A stretch of 64,000 nucleotides of DNA from Paenibacillus arenilitoris (GCF_014705655.1 NZ_JACXIY010000001.1:124001-188000), one strand, 5' to 3'. Counted from the first letter of the stretch, positions 25,295-34,610 are shown. Translations and numbers: made by a program. Notes: generated from the sequence alone by a model not told the origin.

Positions 25295-26496
25295 TGCTGT
25301 TGGAAAATATTAGAATCGCCGTATCCTCCATTTATGCGCATCAGCTGCGCTCTCTCCTAACGATGATCGGCATCATTATAGGTGTTGCTTCGGTCATTAT
25401 GATCGTTGCCATTGGACAGGGCGGGGAATATGCGCTTAAGTCTTCTTTTGCCGGCTCCGGTCAGAATACCATTGATATCGACTTCGAATATGCGGAGGGA
25501 ACGTTAATGAGCGATGTGGGCTCGGAGCCGCTTTATACCGAAAGCGATGTTATAGCCCTAAGCAAACTACCTGAAATTAAACGAGTCATTCCGACCGTTA
25601 ATAGCTCTACCAATGCGCAATATTTGGATATGACGCTTAGTGTGCAATTAGTGGGAATGACGGAGGGCTATTATGAGGTATATCCCCAGCGGTTGCTCAA
25701 AGGCAGATTAATTGACAAGGCCGATCTGGAACAGGGGCGCAAAGTTACGATAATCGGCGAAGACGTGGAGAAGGAATTGTTCGTGGGACGCGACCCCATA
25801 GGAAGCTATATCGAGTTGGAAGGTGTTCCGTTTAAGGTTATAGGCGTAGTCAAGCCGATGAGCGGCGGAATCTTCTCGCTGGCATTGAAGGAAATGATCG
25901 TCCCCCGTACGGTATGGCCCGTCTTATACGGGCGGAATGAGATTAGCTCGCTGACCGTTCAGGCGCTGGATGCCGCGAGTATAGAGGCAGCCGGACAGAA
26001 GGCCGTAAACCTTCTTAATGCGATGAAGAAAGACAGACAACGCGTGAAGGGGGAGTACTATATATTCAACCTGGAGCAAATTCGCGAGTCGCTCTCAACC
26101 ATTACCCGCATAATGACGGGAATCATCGGGGGAATTGCGGGCATCTCCTTATTCGTTGGGGGAATCGGGGTGATGAATATTATGCTTGTGTCCGTAACGG
26201 AACGAACGAGAGAGATTGGCATTCGCAAAGCATTAGGGGCAACCAAAGGCGAAATCCTGATTCAATTTTTAATAGAAGCGGTCTTACTTACTACGCTTGG
26301 CGGAGGAATAGGCATTCTTATCGGAATGGGAGGCGCAGAACTTGTCAGCCTGTTCACCAGGTGGCCGTCGCTTATTTCATGGCCGGTCATAGTCGGAGGA
26401 CTTCTGTTCTCCATGGTCATCGGCATTGCGTTCGGTATTTTGCCGGCAAACCGCGCTGCGAAGCTTCAGCCGATCGAGGCCCTTCGTTATGATTAG
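25294..26496 (+). CDS. MacB/FtsX-family ABC transporter permease
   Basis: ATG 25294 overlaps the previous stop (TAATG), with GGAGGA nine bases upstream. The 400-residue protein has the MacB layout: an N-terminal membrane helix (MIGIIIGVASVIMIVAIG), a large extracellular MacB_PCD domain (about 45-270) and an FtsX core of three helices with the motif TERTREIGIRKALGATKGEI (about residue 305). It is the membrane subunit of the secondary exporter (As-48H-like), likely giving immunity or export of the bacteriocins. Confidence 0.9.
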   Translation: MLLENIRIAVSSIYAHQLRSLLTMIGIIIGVASVIMIVAIGQGGEYALKSSFAGSGQNTIDIDFEYAEGTLMSDVGSEPLYTESDVIALSKLPEIKRVIPTVNSSTNAQYLDMTLSVQLVGMTEGYYEVYPQRLLKGRLIDKADLEQGRKVTIIGEDVEKELFVGRDPIGSYIELEGVPFKVIGVVKPMSGGIFSLALKEMIVPRTVWPVLYGRNEISSLTVQALDAASIEAAGQKAVNLLNAMKKDRQRVKGEYYIFNLEQIRESLSTITRIMTGIIGGIAGISLFVGGIGVMNIMLVSVTERTREIGIRKALGATKGEILIQFLIEAVLLTTLGGGIGILIGMGGAELVSLFTRWPSLISWPVIVGGLLFSMVIGIAFGILPANRAAKLQPIEALRYD

Positions 26497-26510
26497 GAGG
26501 GAGTATACCT

Positions 26511-27215
26511 ATGAACGTGATGGAATTGCAGGATATTAACAAGCTTTATCCGGGCGTTGAGCCTTTACATATTCTCAAGAACATTCAACTTACCGTTCGA
26601 CATGGCGAGTTTTTGGCTATCGTGGGGCAAAGCGGCTCAGGCAAGTCTACTCTGATGAATGTAATGGGACTTTTAGATATTGCGACCACAGGCGCGTATC
26701 GGTTCGAAGGCGTCGATGTCAGCGGGCTGACGGATGAGAAGATTTCGAAGCTTCGCAGTCGGAAAATTGGTTTTGTCTTCCAACAGTTCAATCTGCTCCC
26801 AAGACTGTCTGCCTTAGAAAATGTGGAGATCCCCATGATCTACGCAGGGATAGGACGCAAAGAACGGCGTGAAAAGGCGATGCAGCTTCTGGAACAGCTT
26901 GGGCTGGCTGAGCGGGCGAAGCACAGGCCAAGCAAGCTGTCCGGGGGTCAGCAGCAGCGGGTGGCTATCGCAAGAGCATTGGCGAATTCGCCTACGCTCA
27001 TTCTAGCCGATGAACCAACGGGTGCACTCGATACAACTACAGGTCTCGAAGTGCTGCACACGTTGGTCCAGCTGAATGAACAAGGCAATACGATCATTCT
27101 AATCACTCATGATCTGACGGTTGCATCCTATGCTCAGAGGCTCATCACGCTGAAGGATGGAGTTATTATTTCGGATGAACGGCTTCAAACGATACATAAA
27201 CCTCAAAAATTATAA
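26511..27215 (+). CDS. MacB/LolD-type ABC transporter ATP-binding protein
   Basis: A 234-residue ATPase with Walker A GQSGSGKST, signature LSGGQQQRVAIARAL, Walker B LILADEPTGALD and a His switch. It belongs to the LolD/MacB branch and pairs with the permease just upstream (As-48G-like). GGAGGG precedes ATG 26511. A terminator follows, closing the bacteriocin operon. Confidence 0.92.
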   Translation: MNVMELQDINKLYPGVEPLHILKNIQLTVRHGEFLAIVGQSGSGKSTLMNVMGLLDIATTGAYRFEGVDVSGLTDEKISKLRSRKIGFVFQQFNLLPRLSALENVEIPMIYAGIGRKERREKAMQLLEQLGLAERAKHRPSKLSGGQQQRVAIARALANSPTLILADEPTGALDTTTGLEVLHTLVQLNEQGNTIILITHDLTVASYAQRLITLKDGVIISDERLQTIHKPQKL

Positions 27216-27223
27216 CCTTTATG

Positions 27224-27252
27224 AAGAGAGGGCAGCTTCCTCTCTTTTTTTA
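27224..27252 (+). terminator. Terminator of the bacteriocin operon
   Basis: AAGAGAGG (27224-27231) pairs with CCTCTCTT (27239-27246) around a 7-base loop, followed by a run of T residues to 27251. It lies 64 bases before the end of the convergent FadR-type gene. Confidence 0.8.
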
Positions 27253-27315
27253 TGTCGATCTTCGATGTCAGGTTTCTGCTGCACAACGTACAACAGCCGC
27301 GAACTCGCTTGCTAT

Positions 27316-28023
27316 TTAGTGCTGCAAAGCGTCCCGAAGGACCTGTTCCACCTTGGACAAATGATCGGCGATTCGACTTTCGGCCAGCTTCTTGTCCTGC
27401 TTCTCGATCGCTTCAAAGATCATCCTATGCTCATGCAGCAATCTGGCCGCCGTTGCCTTCTCGCGGTAGAACCACAGCTCCCTGGACTGACGGATCGATT
27501 CATTGAACCGTCCGGACAGCGATTCCATCAGCTGGAAGAGCAGCGAATTGCCGGATGCCGCCGCTATCGCCATATGGAACGCCACATCGGCGCGTTCGCC
27601 TTCCGACGTATCGTTGCGCCCCAGTCCGATCTCCATCGCGGCTAACCATTCGGTTAGACGCTGCAAATCTTCCGGGCTGCGCCGCTCGGCGGCAAGAGAT
27701 GCCGCCCGAACTTCCAAGGCCATCCGAACTTCCAGCAGTTCGACTAACGAATCGGCGCCTTGGAGCAGCAGCCGTTCATCCCGATGGCCCTCGGCCGGAA
27801 GCACCGGTTTGACAAAGGTTCCGCCGCCATGGCGAACATCGAGCCAGCCCATCGCTTTGAGCGCGCTTACCGCTTCTCTGACGGTGGAGCGGCCGACGCC
27901 GAACGCTTCGGCGAGCTCCACGACGGATGGAATTCGTTCGCCCGGCTGCCATGCGCCGTCTTTAATTTTGAGCAGGATTTGATCGGCGACGAGTTCGTGG
28001 CCTTTTGGGGTCGTTATTTTCAT
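27316..28023 (-). CDS. FadR/LldR-type GntR-family transcriptional regulator
   Basis: The 235-residue protein starts at an ATG (28021-28023 on the opposite strand) with GGAGG five bases upstream; a TTG at 28044 is in frame but lacks a good ribosome site. A winged helix (ERIPSVVELAEAFGVGRSTVREAVSAL, positions about 28-55) and a helical FCD effector domain (EVRMALEVRAASLAAERR onward, with the histidines of AFHMAIAAASGN and LHEHRMI) define the FadR group, whose members sense lactate, glycolate, gluconate or fatty acyl compounds. It is divergent from glcD-glcF and probably controls them through the palindrome at 28108-28120. Confidence 0.9.
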   Translation of the reverse strand: MKITTPKGHELVADQILLKIKDGAWQPGERIPSVVELAEAFGVGRSTVREAVSALKAMGWLDVRHGGGTFVKPVLPAEGHRDERLLLQGADSLVELLEVRMALEVRAASLAAERRSPEDLQRLTEWLAAMEIGLGRNDTSEGERADVAFHMAIAAASGNSLLFQLMESLSGRFNESIRQSRELWFYREKATAARLLHEHRMIFEAIEKQDKKLAESRIADHLSKVEQVLRDALQH

Positions 28024-28092
28024 GAGCGCCTCCAACAAGTTCAAGGTGATCCATCATTCATTTGGGACTATGCAATCGAGATCATTTTAGCA

Positions 28093-28098
28093 TATAAT
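28093..28098 (+). promoter_or_regulatory. -10 box of the glcD-glcF promoter
   Basis: A perfect TATAAT in the divergent region, with a poor -35 (TGCAAT at 28071-28076, 16-bp spacer). The palindromic FadR-type site begins ten bases downstream, covering the start of transcription. Confidence 0.5.
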
Positions 28099-28107
28099 GG
28101 GGGAAAA

Positions 28108-28120
28108 GTCATCAGATGAC
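28108..28120. promoter_or_regulatory. Candidate FadR-type operator
   Basis: GTCATCAGATGAC is a perfect 13-bp palindrome with one central base, placed at the likely transcription start of glcD. GntR/FadR operators are short palindromes of this kind (GTC-type half sites), and the divergent gene encodes a FadR-type regulator, so it is the obvious repression site. Confidence 0.7.
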
Positions 28121-28153
28121 CTGACTACAGCTGCTAGAATCGGAGGATCGACA

Positions 28154-29569
28154 ATGCTGGATCGGACTCTTGTCGCGAAGCTTCGCGAGATCGTAGGAGA
28201 TGTATACTTCAGGGAGGATAAAGAGGCGTTGGTTGCTCATTCGTATGACGGGACGCCGATGCTGCAAAGCCTTCCGGACGGCGTGATCTATCCGAAGGAT
28301 ACCGATCAGGTTGCCGAAATTATGAAATGCCTTTCGCGCTATCGCGTGCCGGTCGTCTCCCGCGGCTCCGGCTCCAATCTTTGCGGCGGCACCGTACCCG
28401 TTCAGGGCGGGGTCGTCATGGTCATGCATCGAATGAACCGAATCGTAGAGGTCGACCCGGAAAACTTGACGGCAACGGTTCAGCCCGGCATCGTTACGGC
28501 GGAATTCATCTCGCATATCGAATCGCTCGGCCTGTTCTATCCGCCGGACCCGAGCAGCATGCGAATATCGACGATCGGCGGCAACATTGCCGAGTGCTCC
28601 GGCGGACTTCGCGGCTTGAAATACGGCACGACGAAGGATTACGTGCTCGGACTGGAAGCCGTTCTTGCAAACGGCGAAATCATCCGCACCGGCGGGAAGC
28701 TGATGAAAGACGTTGCCGGCTACGATCTGACCAAGCTGTTGATAGGCTCCGAAGGAACGCTGGCGATTATTACAGAAGCGGTCTTGAAGCTGGTCCCTCC
28801 CCCGAAGAGCAAGAAGACGATGCTCGCCATGTACAAGGATCTCTACGGGGCAGCCCGCACGGTATCGCGCATCATCGAAGCCAAAATCATTCCGGCGACA
28901 TTGGAATTTATGGACAATCCGACGATTCGGGTGGTGGACGATTTCGCCAAGCTGGGCCTTCCCCGCGACATGGAGGCGATTCTGCTTATCGAACAGGACG
29001 GCGACCGGGAAGCGGTGGAACGCGATATGGAGAGCATGAGACGAATATGCGAATCGGAGCTCGCCGACCGGGTCGAAGTCGCGGAAAGCCGGGAGCATGC
29101 CGAGAAGCTGCTGACGGCGAGGCGAAGCGCTTTTACCGCGCTGGCGCGGCTTCGGCCGACGACCATTCTGGAGGACGCCACCGTTCCGCGGTCCAAGATT
29201 GCGGACATGGTGCTGCGCATCAATGAAATCGCAATAAAGCACAACGTTTCAATCGCTACGTTCGGACATGCGGGAGACGGCAATCTTCACCCGACGGCCA
29301 CAACGGATGCAAGGGACCTGGACGAGGTGCGCCGCGTCGAGCAAGCTTTCGAAGAAATATTCGAAGCGGCGATCGAGCTGGGCGGGACGATAACGGGAGA
29401 GCATGGCGTGGGAATGGTCAAAGCGCCGTTCCTCGAATGGAAAATCGGAAAGAGCGGCATCGAAGTGATGCGGGGAATCAAGCAGGCGTTCGACCCGTAC
29501 AACTTGCTGAACCCCGGCAAACTATTCGCGAAAGAAACAAGGAAAAGAGTGGTGATTGACCGTGGCTGA
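28154..29569 (+). CDS. glcD: FAD-linked oxidase, glycolate/D-lactate oxidase subunit GlcD
   Basis: The 471-residue flavoprotein starts at ATG 28154, six bases after GGAGGA; the upstream part of the frame lies in the regulatory region. The FAD_binding_4 domain shows PVVSRGSGSNLCGG (about residue 70), IGGNIAECSGG and KDVAGYDLTKLLIGSEGTL; the C-terminal domain has FGHAGDGNLHPT and TGEHGVGM with the metal and substrate histidines. It oxidises a 2-hydroxy acid (D-lactate or glycolate) and passes electrons to GlcF, encoded next with an 8-base overlap. D-lactate made by MurQ is an attractive local substrate. Confidence 0.92.
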   Translation: MLDRTLVAKLREIVGDVYFREDKEALVAHSYDGTPMLQSLPDGVIYPKDTDQVAEIMKCLSRYRVPVVSRGSGSNLCGGTVPVQGGVVMVMHRMNRIVEVDPENLTATVQPGIVTAEFISHIESLGLFYPPDPSSMRISTIGGNIAECSGGLRGLKYGTTKDYVLGLEAVLANGEIIRTGGKLMKDVAGYDLTKLLIGSEGTLAIITEAVLKLVPPPKSKKTMLAMYKDLYGAARTVSRIIEAKIIPATLEFMDNPTIRVVDDFAKLGLPRDMEAILLIEQDGDREAVERDMESMRRICESELADRVEVAESREHAEKLLTARRSAFTALARLRPTTILEDATVPRSKIADMVLRINEIAIKHNVSIATFGHAGDGNLHPTATTDARDLDEVRRVEQAFEEIFEAAIELGGTITGEHGVGMVKAPFLEWKIGKSGIEVMRGIKQAFDPYNLLNPGKLFAKETRKRVVIDRG

Positions 29570-30941
29570 CGAAAAAGCAGAGAAAACGATGCAAAGCGAT
29601 GTGGAGATAATTTTCCAAAATCCAATGGCCAAGACGCTGCAAATCAAGCTTGATTACGATCAATTAACCAATTGCATGCGGTGCGGATTTTGCTTGCCTG
29701 CTTGCCCTACGTTCCGGGAAACGGGCCTCGAGCAGGAGTCTCCCCGCGGACGTATCGCGCTTATGAAGGCCGTCGCCGACGGCATGATGGATCCCGATCG
29801 CACGTTTCAGGAGCAAATGAACCATTGCCTGGGCTGCAGAGCTTGCGAACCGGCATGTCCCGCCGATGTGAAGTACGGTCAATTGATCGAGCAAGCCCGG
29901 GACGCGATCGAGGATCATGCCCAGCACGGCTTGCCTGTCAAAGGAATCCGCAGCTTCTTTTTCAAGGGAATTTTCCCGCATCGCGCACGGCTGAAAGCGC
30001 TCGGAGGCGCGCTTGCCGTCTATCAAAAATCGGGCTTGCGCAAAATCGTTCGAGGAAGCGGCATCATGAAGCTGTTGCCGGCACCGATGAGAGAGATGGA
30101 GCAAATATTGCCGGACGCTTCTTCCCAGGGCGTCGTGGAGCGGCTCGGCACCTTGCTTCCCGCCAAAGGCGACAAAATCGCACGCGTCGCCTTGTTCCGA
30201 GGCTGCATCATGGACGTCATGTTCGCGGACACGAATGTCCATACGGCGAAGCTGCTCTCCGAAGCCGGCTTTGAAGTCGTGATTCCGAACGAACAAGGAT
30301 GCTGCGGCGCTCTTCACGCGCATAGCGGCGAGTTGGAAATGGCGAGACGTCTTGCCCGTTCCAATCTGGAAGCGTTCAAAGCGGCGGAGGCCGACTATAT
30401 CGTCTCCAATGCCGGCGGCTGCGGGGCTTTGCTTGTCGAGTACGATCATCTGCTGCAGCAAGATTCGGACTGCCGCGAGCTTGCCGAATGGTTTTCTTCG
30501 CGGGTAGTCGATGTGAGTCAATTGCTGTTCGAACGAGGAAGACTGCCGAGGTTTGCGGATGACAGCGCGAGCGCGCAAGAGCCCGTGACGATCACCTATC
30601 AGGACTCCTGTCATCTGCGCAACGTGATGAAGAGCCCGGACGCCCCGCGTCGGCTCATGAAGCAGGCGGCCAACGTACGTTTCGTGGAGATGAAGGAAGC
30701 CGATCGGTGCTGCGGATCCGCCGGCATTTATAACGTAACGCAGCCGGAAATGGCAAACGAAATATTGGCGCACAAGATGGAGCATGCGAGCCGAACAGGC
30801 GCGCGGTATTTGCTGACCAGCAACCCGGGCTGCCTCCTTCAGATGAAGCTGGGCGTATTGAAGCATGGCGGAAGCGAGCGAATGGAAGTGAAGCACGTCG
30901 TCGATTTCTTATACGAAAGAATCACGCATGCGGAGGAGTGA
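29562..30941 (+). CDS. glcF: Iron-sulfur subunit GlcF of glycolate/D-lactate oxidase
   Basis: Starts at GTG 29562 inside the end of glcD (TTG 29556 is a less well spaced alternative). The 459-residue protein has two 4Fe-4S motifs (CMRCGFCLPACP and CLGCRACEPACP, about residues 40-105) and two CCG cysteine-rich domains (GCCGALHAHSGE and CCGSAGIYNV) as in GlcF and LldE/HdrD-type electron carriers. It takes electrons from GlcD and delivers them to the membrane quinone pool. Confidence 0.92.
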   Translation: MADEKAEKTMQSDVEIIFQNPMAKTLQIKLDYDQLTNCMRCGFCLPACPTFRETGLEQESPRGRIALMKAVADGMMDPDRTFQEQMNHCLGCRACEPACPADVKYGQLIEQARDAIEDHAQHGLPVKGIRSFFFKGIFPHRARLKALGGALAVYQKSGLRKIVRGSGIMKLLPAPMREMEQILPDASSQGVVERLGTLLPAKGDKIARVALFRGCIMDVMFADTNVHTAKLLSEAGFEVVIPNEQGCCGALHAHSGELEMARRLARSNLEAFKAAEADYIVSNAGGCGALLVEYDHLLQQDSDCRELAEWFSSRVVDVSQLLFERGRLPRFADDSASAQEPVTITYQDSCHLRNVMKSPDAPRRLMKQAANVRFVEMKEADRCCGSAGIYNVTQPEMANEILAHKMEHASRTGARYLLTSNPGCLLQMKLGVLKHGGSERMEVKHVVDFLYERITHAEE

Positions 30942-31133
30942 TCCTTGCCTGATGCGGTAAGATAGGAGGGCTGGAATGAAGCGCCGTCTCGCGCGATCCA
31001 TATGCAGGAGAAGTCATGAACGGGTAACGAAAATCAAAAATTGCATCTTGCGCGATGGAAATAAGGATCCGGATAATGATGATTATACAGCTCGTCTGCG
31101 CTGCGCCGATAACGGTAGAAATGAGGTTGTGTC

Positions 31134-32828
31134 GTGCCGATTACGAATTCGGGAAGAACAAAGCTTACGCTGCTGCAGGCCTGTCTGCTCGTTTCGCTTG
31201 TCCCGCTGTTGTCGGGATGCAGCGATCACGCGAACGGGGAAGGGCCCATTCCGGAAGCCGTGCAGGACGGAATGATCTACAAGGAGCCGGGACTCGGCAA
31301 ATACGATCCCCCGATCGACGTTTCATTCGTCAGGGAAAACGGGACCGGTCTCGAAAATTTGATTCGCGAGCTGCCGGGTCAATCCATGGAAGACAATGCG
31401 TGGTCCAGGCTCTACGAAGAGGTATTAGGCATTCGAATACGGTATGACTGGCTCGCGAAGGGCGATCTGTACCGGCAGAAGTTAGGCGTTTCCATTGCCT
31501 CCGGCGATATTCCCGACGTCGTCAAGGTGAACGCCCAGCAGCTGCGCCTATTGGCCAACGCGGGGCTGATTCGGGATATGACGGAGACGTACGAGAAGTA
31601 CGCGACGCCCTTGACCAAACGTATTCTTAGCCAAGAGGGGACGAGGCCGTTCGACTCCGCTACGATCGACGGCAAATTAATGGCGATCCCGGAGACAAGC
31701 GCTTCGATCGAAGGCGCTCAATTCATTTGGATCCGCATGGACTGGCTGGAGCGGCTGGGCATGCGGCCCCCTCGTACGATGGATGATCTGCTCGCGATTT
31801 CGAAAGCGTTTACAGAGAAGGACCCCGACCAAAACGGCGAAAACGACACCTATGGTCTTGCCGTCACCCAATATTTGTGGGATCCCGTCATGGGGATTAT
31901 GGATTTTATGGCCGGGTACGGCGCGTATCCGAAACTATGGCTGAAGGACGACAGCGGCAAGCTCGTCTACGGAGGCATTCAACCGGAAGTGAAGACGGCG
32001 CTCCGGGCGCTGCAGGAGATGTACGAGAGCGGTCAAATCGATCCCGAGTTCGGATTGAAGGACGGCAACAAGGTGAAGGAAGTGCTAGCGTCGGGCAAGC
32101 TCGGCATGTTTTACGGGGAGCAGTGGGGTTCGTTCGTCGCGCAAGCGAGCCGGGAGCTGTTCCCGGATTCCGAATGGCAGGCGTTCCCTATCGTGTCGGC
32201 TGACGGAGAGCTTCCGAAGGTCCCGCTCCGGTTCAGCACGCATCAGTTCCTCGCGGTCCGGAACGATTATCCTTACCCGGAAGCCGTCGTGAAGATGTTC
32301 AACCTGCACCTGGAGAAAAATTGGGGAGAAACGGCCGAATACGAAACCTATTACAGCAATCCTTTCCCGGTGTGGCAATTGTCGCCGATCACGCCTTATC
32401 CCGCGCGAAAAAACCTGGAGGCGTTCCTTCAGCTGAAGGAAGCGCGCCGAACCGGCGACTTCTCCATGCTGAAGGACGAGGCCAAGGCCATTCAGAAAAA
32501 TATCGATACGTACTTGGCCGGAAGCGCGAACAAGGATTCCGGATGGGGCTGGGCGAAGACGTACGGGCCGGACGGAGCCTTTGCGATTTTGGACCGGTAC
32601 GAGCGGAACGGACAGCTGCTGTACGAAAGCTTCGTCGGCGCGCCTACGGATACGATGATCGACAAGCAGGCCGTCCTGGACGAGCTTGAGCTCGAGACGT
32701 TCATCAACATTATTCTCGGACGCTCCGTCGGCGATTTCGACCGGTTCGTCGAAGAATGGACGGCATTGGGCGGCAACCGGATTACCGCGGAGGTCAACCA
32801 ATGGTTTGCCGAGAAACATGAACCTTAA
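31134..32828 (+). CDS. Extracellular solute-binding lipoprotein next to a two-component system
   Basis: GTG 31134 follows GAGG by seven bases. The 564-residue product has a lipobox (PLLSGC, Cys29) and a large LplA-type solute-binding domain (DPDQNGENDTYGLA at about residue 230). No permease lies nearby; the next two genes are a YesM-like kinase and a YesN-like regulator on the same strand. It may therefore be the sugar-sensing component of a three-component system, or a binding subunit for permeases encoded elsewhere. The 190 bp upstream hold no recognised site. Confidence 0.85.
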   Translation: MPITNSGRTKLTLLQACLLVSLVPLLSGCSDHANGEGPIPEAVQDGMIYKEPGLGKYDPPIDVSFVRENGTGLENLIRELPGQSMEDNAWSRLYEEVLGIRIRYDWLAKGDLYRQKLGVSIASGDIPDVVKVNAQQLRLLANAGLIRDMTETYEKYATPLTKRILSQEGTRPFDSATIDGKLMAIPETSASIEGAQFIWIRMDWLERLGMRPPRTMDDLLAISKAFTEKDPDQNGENDTYGLAVTQYLWDPVMGIMDFMAGYGAYPKLWLKDDSGKLVYGGIQPEVKTALRALQEMYESGQIDPEFGLKDGNKVKEVLASGKLGMFYGEQWGSFVAQASRELFPDSEWQAFPIVSADGELPKVPLRFSTHQFLAVRNDYPYPEAVVKMFNLHLEKNWGETAEYETYYSNPFPVWQLSPITPYPARKNLEAFLQLKEARRTGDFSMLKDEAKAIQKNIDTYLAGSANKDSGWGWAKTYGPDGAFAILDRYERNGQLLYESFVGAPTDTMIDKQAVLDELELETFINIILGRSVGDFDRFVEEWTALGGNRITAEVNQWFAEKHEP

Positions 32829-32861
32829 CCTAGACATACATGCGGCAACGGAGGCGTTCGC

Positions 32862-34610
32862 TTGATTAAATTTCCCGCATTTTCCATGCGCAGCTCGATT
32901 TTTGCCCGCTTGGTGCTTACTTATCTTATCGTGGTGTTCCCGATTATTCTGCTCGGGGTCTATTTGTATCAATGGAGCTATCAGAACGCAAGCGACGACA
33001 TTACGAGAGCCACGGTCAAACAGCTGGAGTATTACCTCGACGGACTGAACCGCGAAGTGGAATGGATGGAGCTGCAGCTATTCGATACGGTGGAAGACGC
33101 AGGGCTGAATAAGCTCTCCGCGACCTGGAGCCTGATGGACGGCGCGGAACAGCGAACCCGTCTGAACGAGGTGCTGCACCGGCTGACTTCCTTCCAGAAC
33201 AGCAGTCCTTACATGAAAGATATTTACGTGCATATCCGGCCCATTAACAAAACGGTGTCGGCGGCAAGCGGCGTTCAGCCGCTGGACGAGGTCCGGTTCC
33301 ATACGTTTAATACCCGCTCCGGCACGAACGAGAGCCGGTTGTTATTATGGAATAACGGGCTTCATCTTAGCGCCGCCAAGCAAAGCGGCAAGAAGGGAGA
33401 CGAACCGGTCTTTATCGTCCAAATCGAGCTGGATTCGGACAAGCTGGGCAAGTCGTTGCATCAGATCAATATTTATCCGGACAGCGGATCCCTGCTCATC
33501 CTGGAGGAGAACGGCTATTCCATTCGCAGCCATCCGGAGTCGGACGCTTCGATCCTGCAGTTCGTGCAGGAAGCGAGCGCGACGAACGACAACGAATTTC
33601 AGATGAAGATGAATGGCAAGAGCTATCATATGAACAAGGTGTATTCCGAATCGCTCGGCCTTTCCGTTGCGGCCTATTTGCCCGAGGAGACGGTCAAGCG
33701 GCCGCTCAGCAAGTTCTATAATTGGGGATTATTGTTCGCGCTCACGTCCCTGCTCGCGGTGGTCGCATTCTCTTATTCTTCGTACCGCTTCATCCATCGG
33801 CCGCTGCTTTCGCTCGTGCAAGGCTTCAAGCGGATGGAAGGCGGAGCGCTCGACGTCCCGATCGAACACGGGCGCAAAGATGAATTCGGTTATCTGTACA
33901 CCAGGTACAACCAAATGCTTGCCAGGCTGCAGAGCCTGATCGATCAAGATTTCAAGCAGAAGATGATGATGCAGCGGGCGGAGCTCAAGCAGCTTCAGTC
34001 CCAGATCAACCCGCATTTTTTGTACAACAGCTTTTTTATACTGAACTCTCTTGCGAAGACGGGGGACGTGGACCGGATCGAAGCGTTCACCGGCATGCTG
34101 GGCGAATACTTCCGGTTTATTACCCGCAACGGGGAAGATCACGTGCCTCTGTCGGAGGAAATCAAGCACTCCCGGATGTATACGGAAATCCAGAAGCTGC
34201 GGTTTTCGAGGCGCATTCGCGTGCAGTTCGACGAGCTGCCCGCCGGGATGGAGCGGATTCGCGTCCCGAGACTCATCGTTCAGCCTATCATCGAGAACGC
34301 ATACGAGCATAGTCTGGAGAAAATGACGGAAGAAGGCCTGCTTCGCGTCACGTTCGACCGGACGGAGAACGAGGCGTCGATCACGATTGAAGATAACGGC
34401 GACGGCATCGCCGACTCCGATATCGAAGCGTTAAAGGAGAGGCTGAATCAAACGGCCAATTCCTACGAAATGACGGGAATCATCAATATTCATCGAAGGC
34501 TTGCCCTGACATTCGGGGAAGGAAGCGGACTGGTCTTGTCCAGAAGCGGCCTGAACGGGTTAAAGGTCGTGATACGAATCAGGCTGGAGGAGGAGAAGAA
34601 CGATGTATAG
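32862..34610 (+). CDS. YesM/LytS-type sensor histidine kinase
   Basis: TTG 32862 is preceded by ACGGAGGCG. The 582-residue protein has a first membrane helix (about 12-35), an extracellular Cache-like domain (about 40-285), a second helix (about 287-310), a HAMP region (about 313-365), the His_kinase motif QINPHFLYNSFF with His385 as phosphate acceptor, and a HATPase domain with IVQPIIENAYEH and DNGDGI. The gene overlaps the response regulator by eight bases. YesM kinases usually sense plant-polysaccharide fragments; the neighbouring xylanase genes suggest xylo-oligosaccharides. Confidence 0.92.
   Translation: MIKFPAFSMRSSIFARLVLTYLIVVFPIILLGVYLYQWSYQNASDDITRATVKQLEYYLDGLNREVEWMELQLFDTVEDAGLNKLSATWSLMDGAEQRTRLNEVLHRLTSFQNSSPYMKDIYVHIRPINKTVSAASGVQPLDEVRFHTFNTRSGTNESRLLLWNNGLHLSAAKQSGKKGDEPVFIVQIELDSDKLGKSLHQINIYPDSGSLLILEENGYSIRSHPESDASILQFVQEASATNDNEFQMKMNGKSYHMNKVYSESLGLSVAAYLPEETVKRPLSKFYNWGLLFALTSLLAVVAFSYSSYRFIHRPLLSLVQGFKRMEGGALDVPIEHGRKDEFGYLYTRYNQMLARLQSLIDQDFKQKMMMQRAELKQLQSQINPHFLYNSFFILNSLAKTGDVDRIEAFTGMLGEYFRFITRNGEDHVPLSEEIKHSRMYTEIQKLRFSRRIRVQFDELPAGMERIRVPRLIVQPIIENAYEHSLEKMTEEGLLRVTFDRTENEASITIEDNGDGIADSDIEALKERLNQTANSYEMTGIINIHRRLALTFGEGSGLVLSRSGLNGLKVVIRIRLEEEKNDV

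Noticed and set aside
30976-31275. 99-codon ORF with an AGGAGG upstream
   Set aside because: Arg- and Cys-rich product without homology features, and it overlaps the start of the binding lipoprotein in another frame. The ribosome site is good, so a short peptide cannot be fully excluded.
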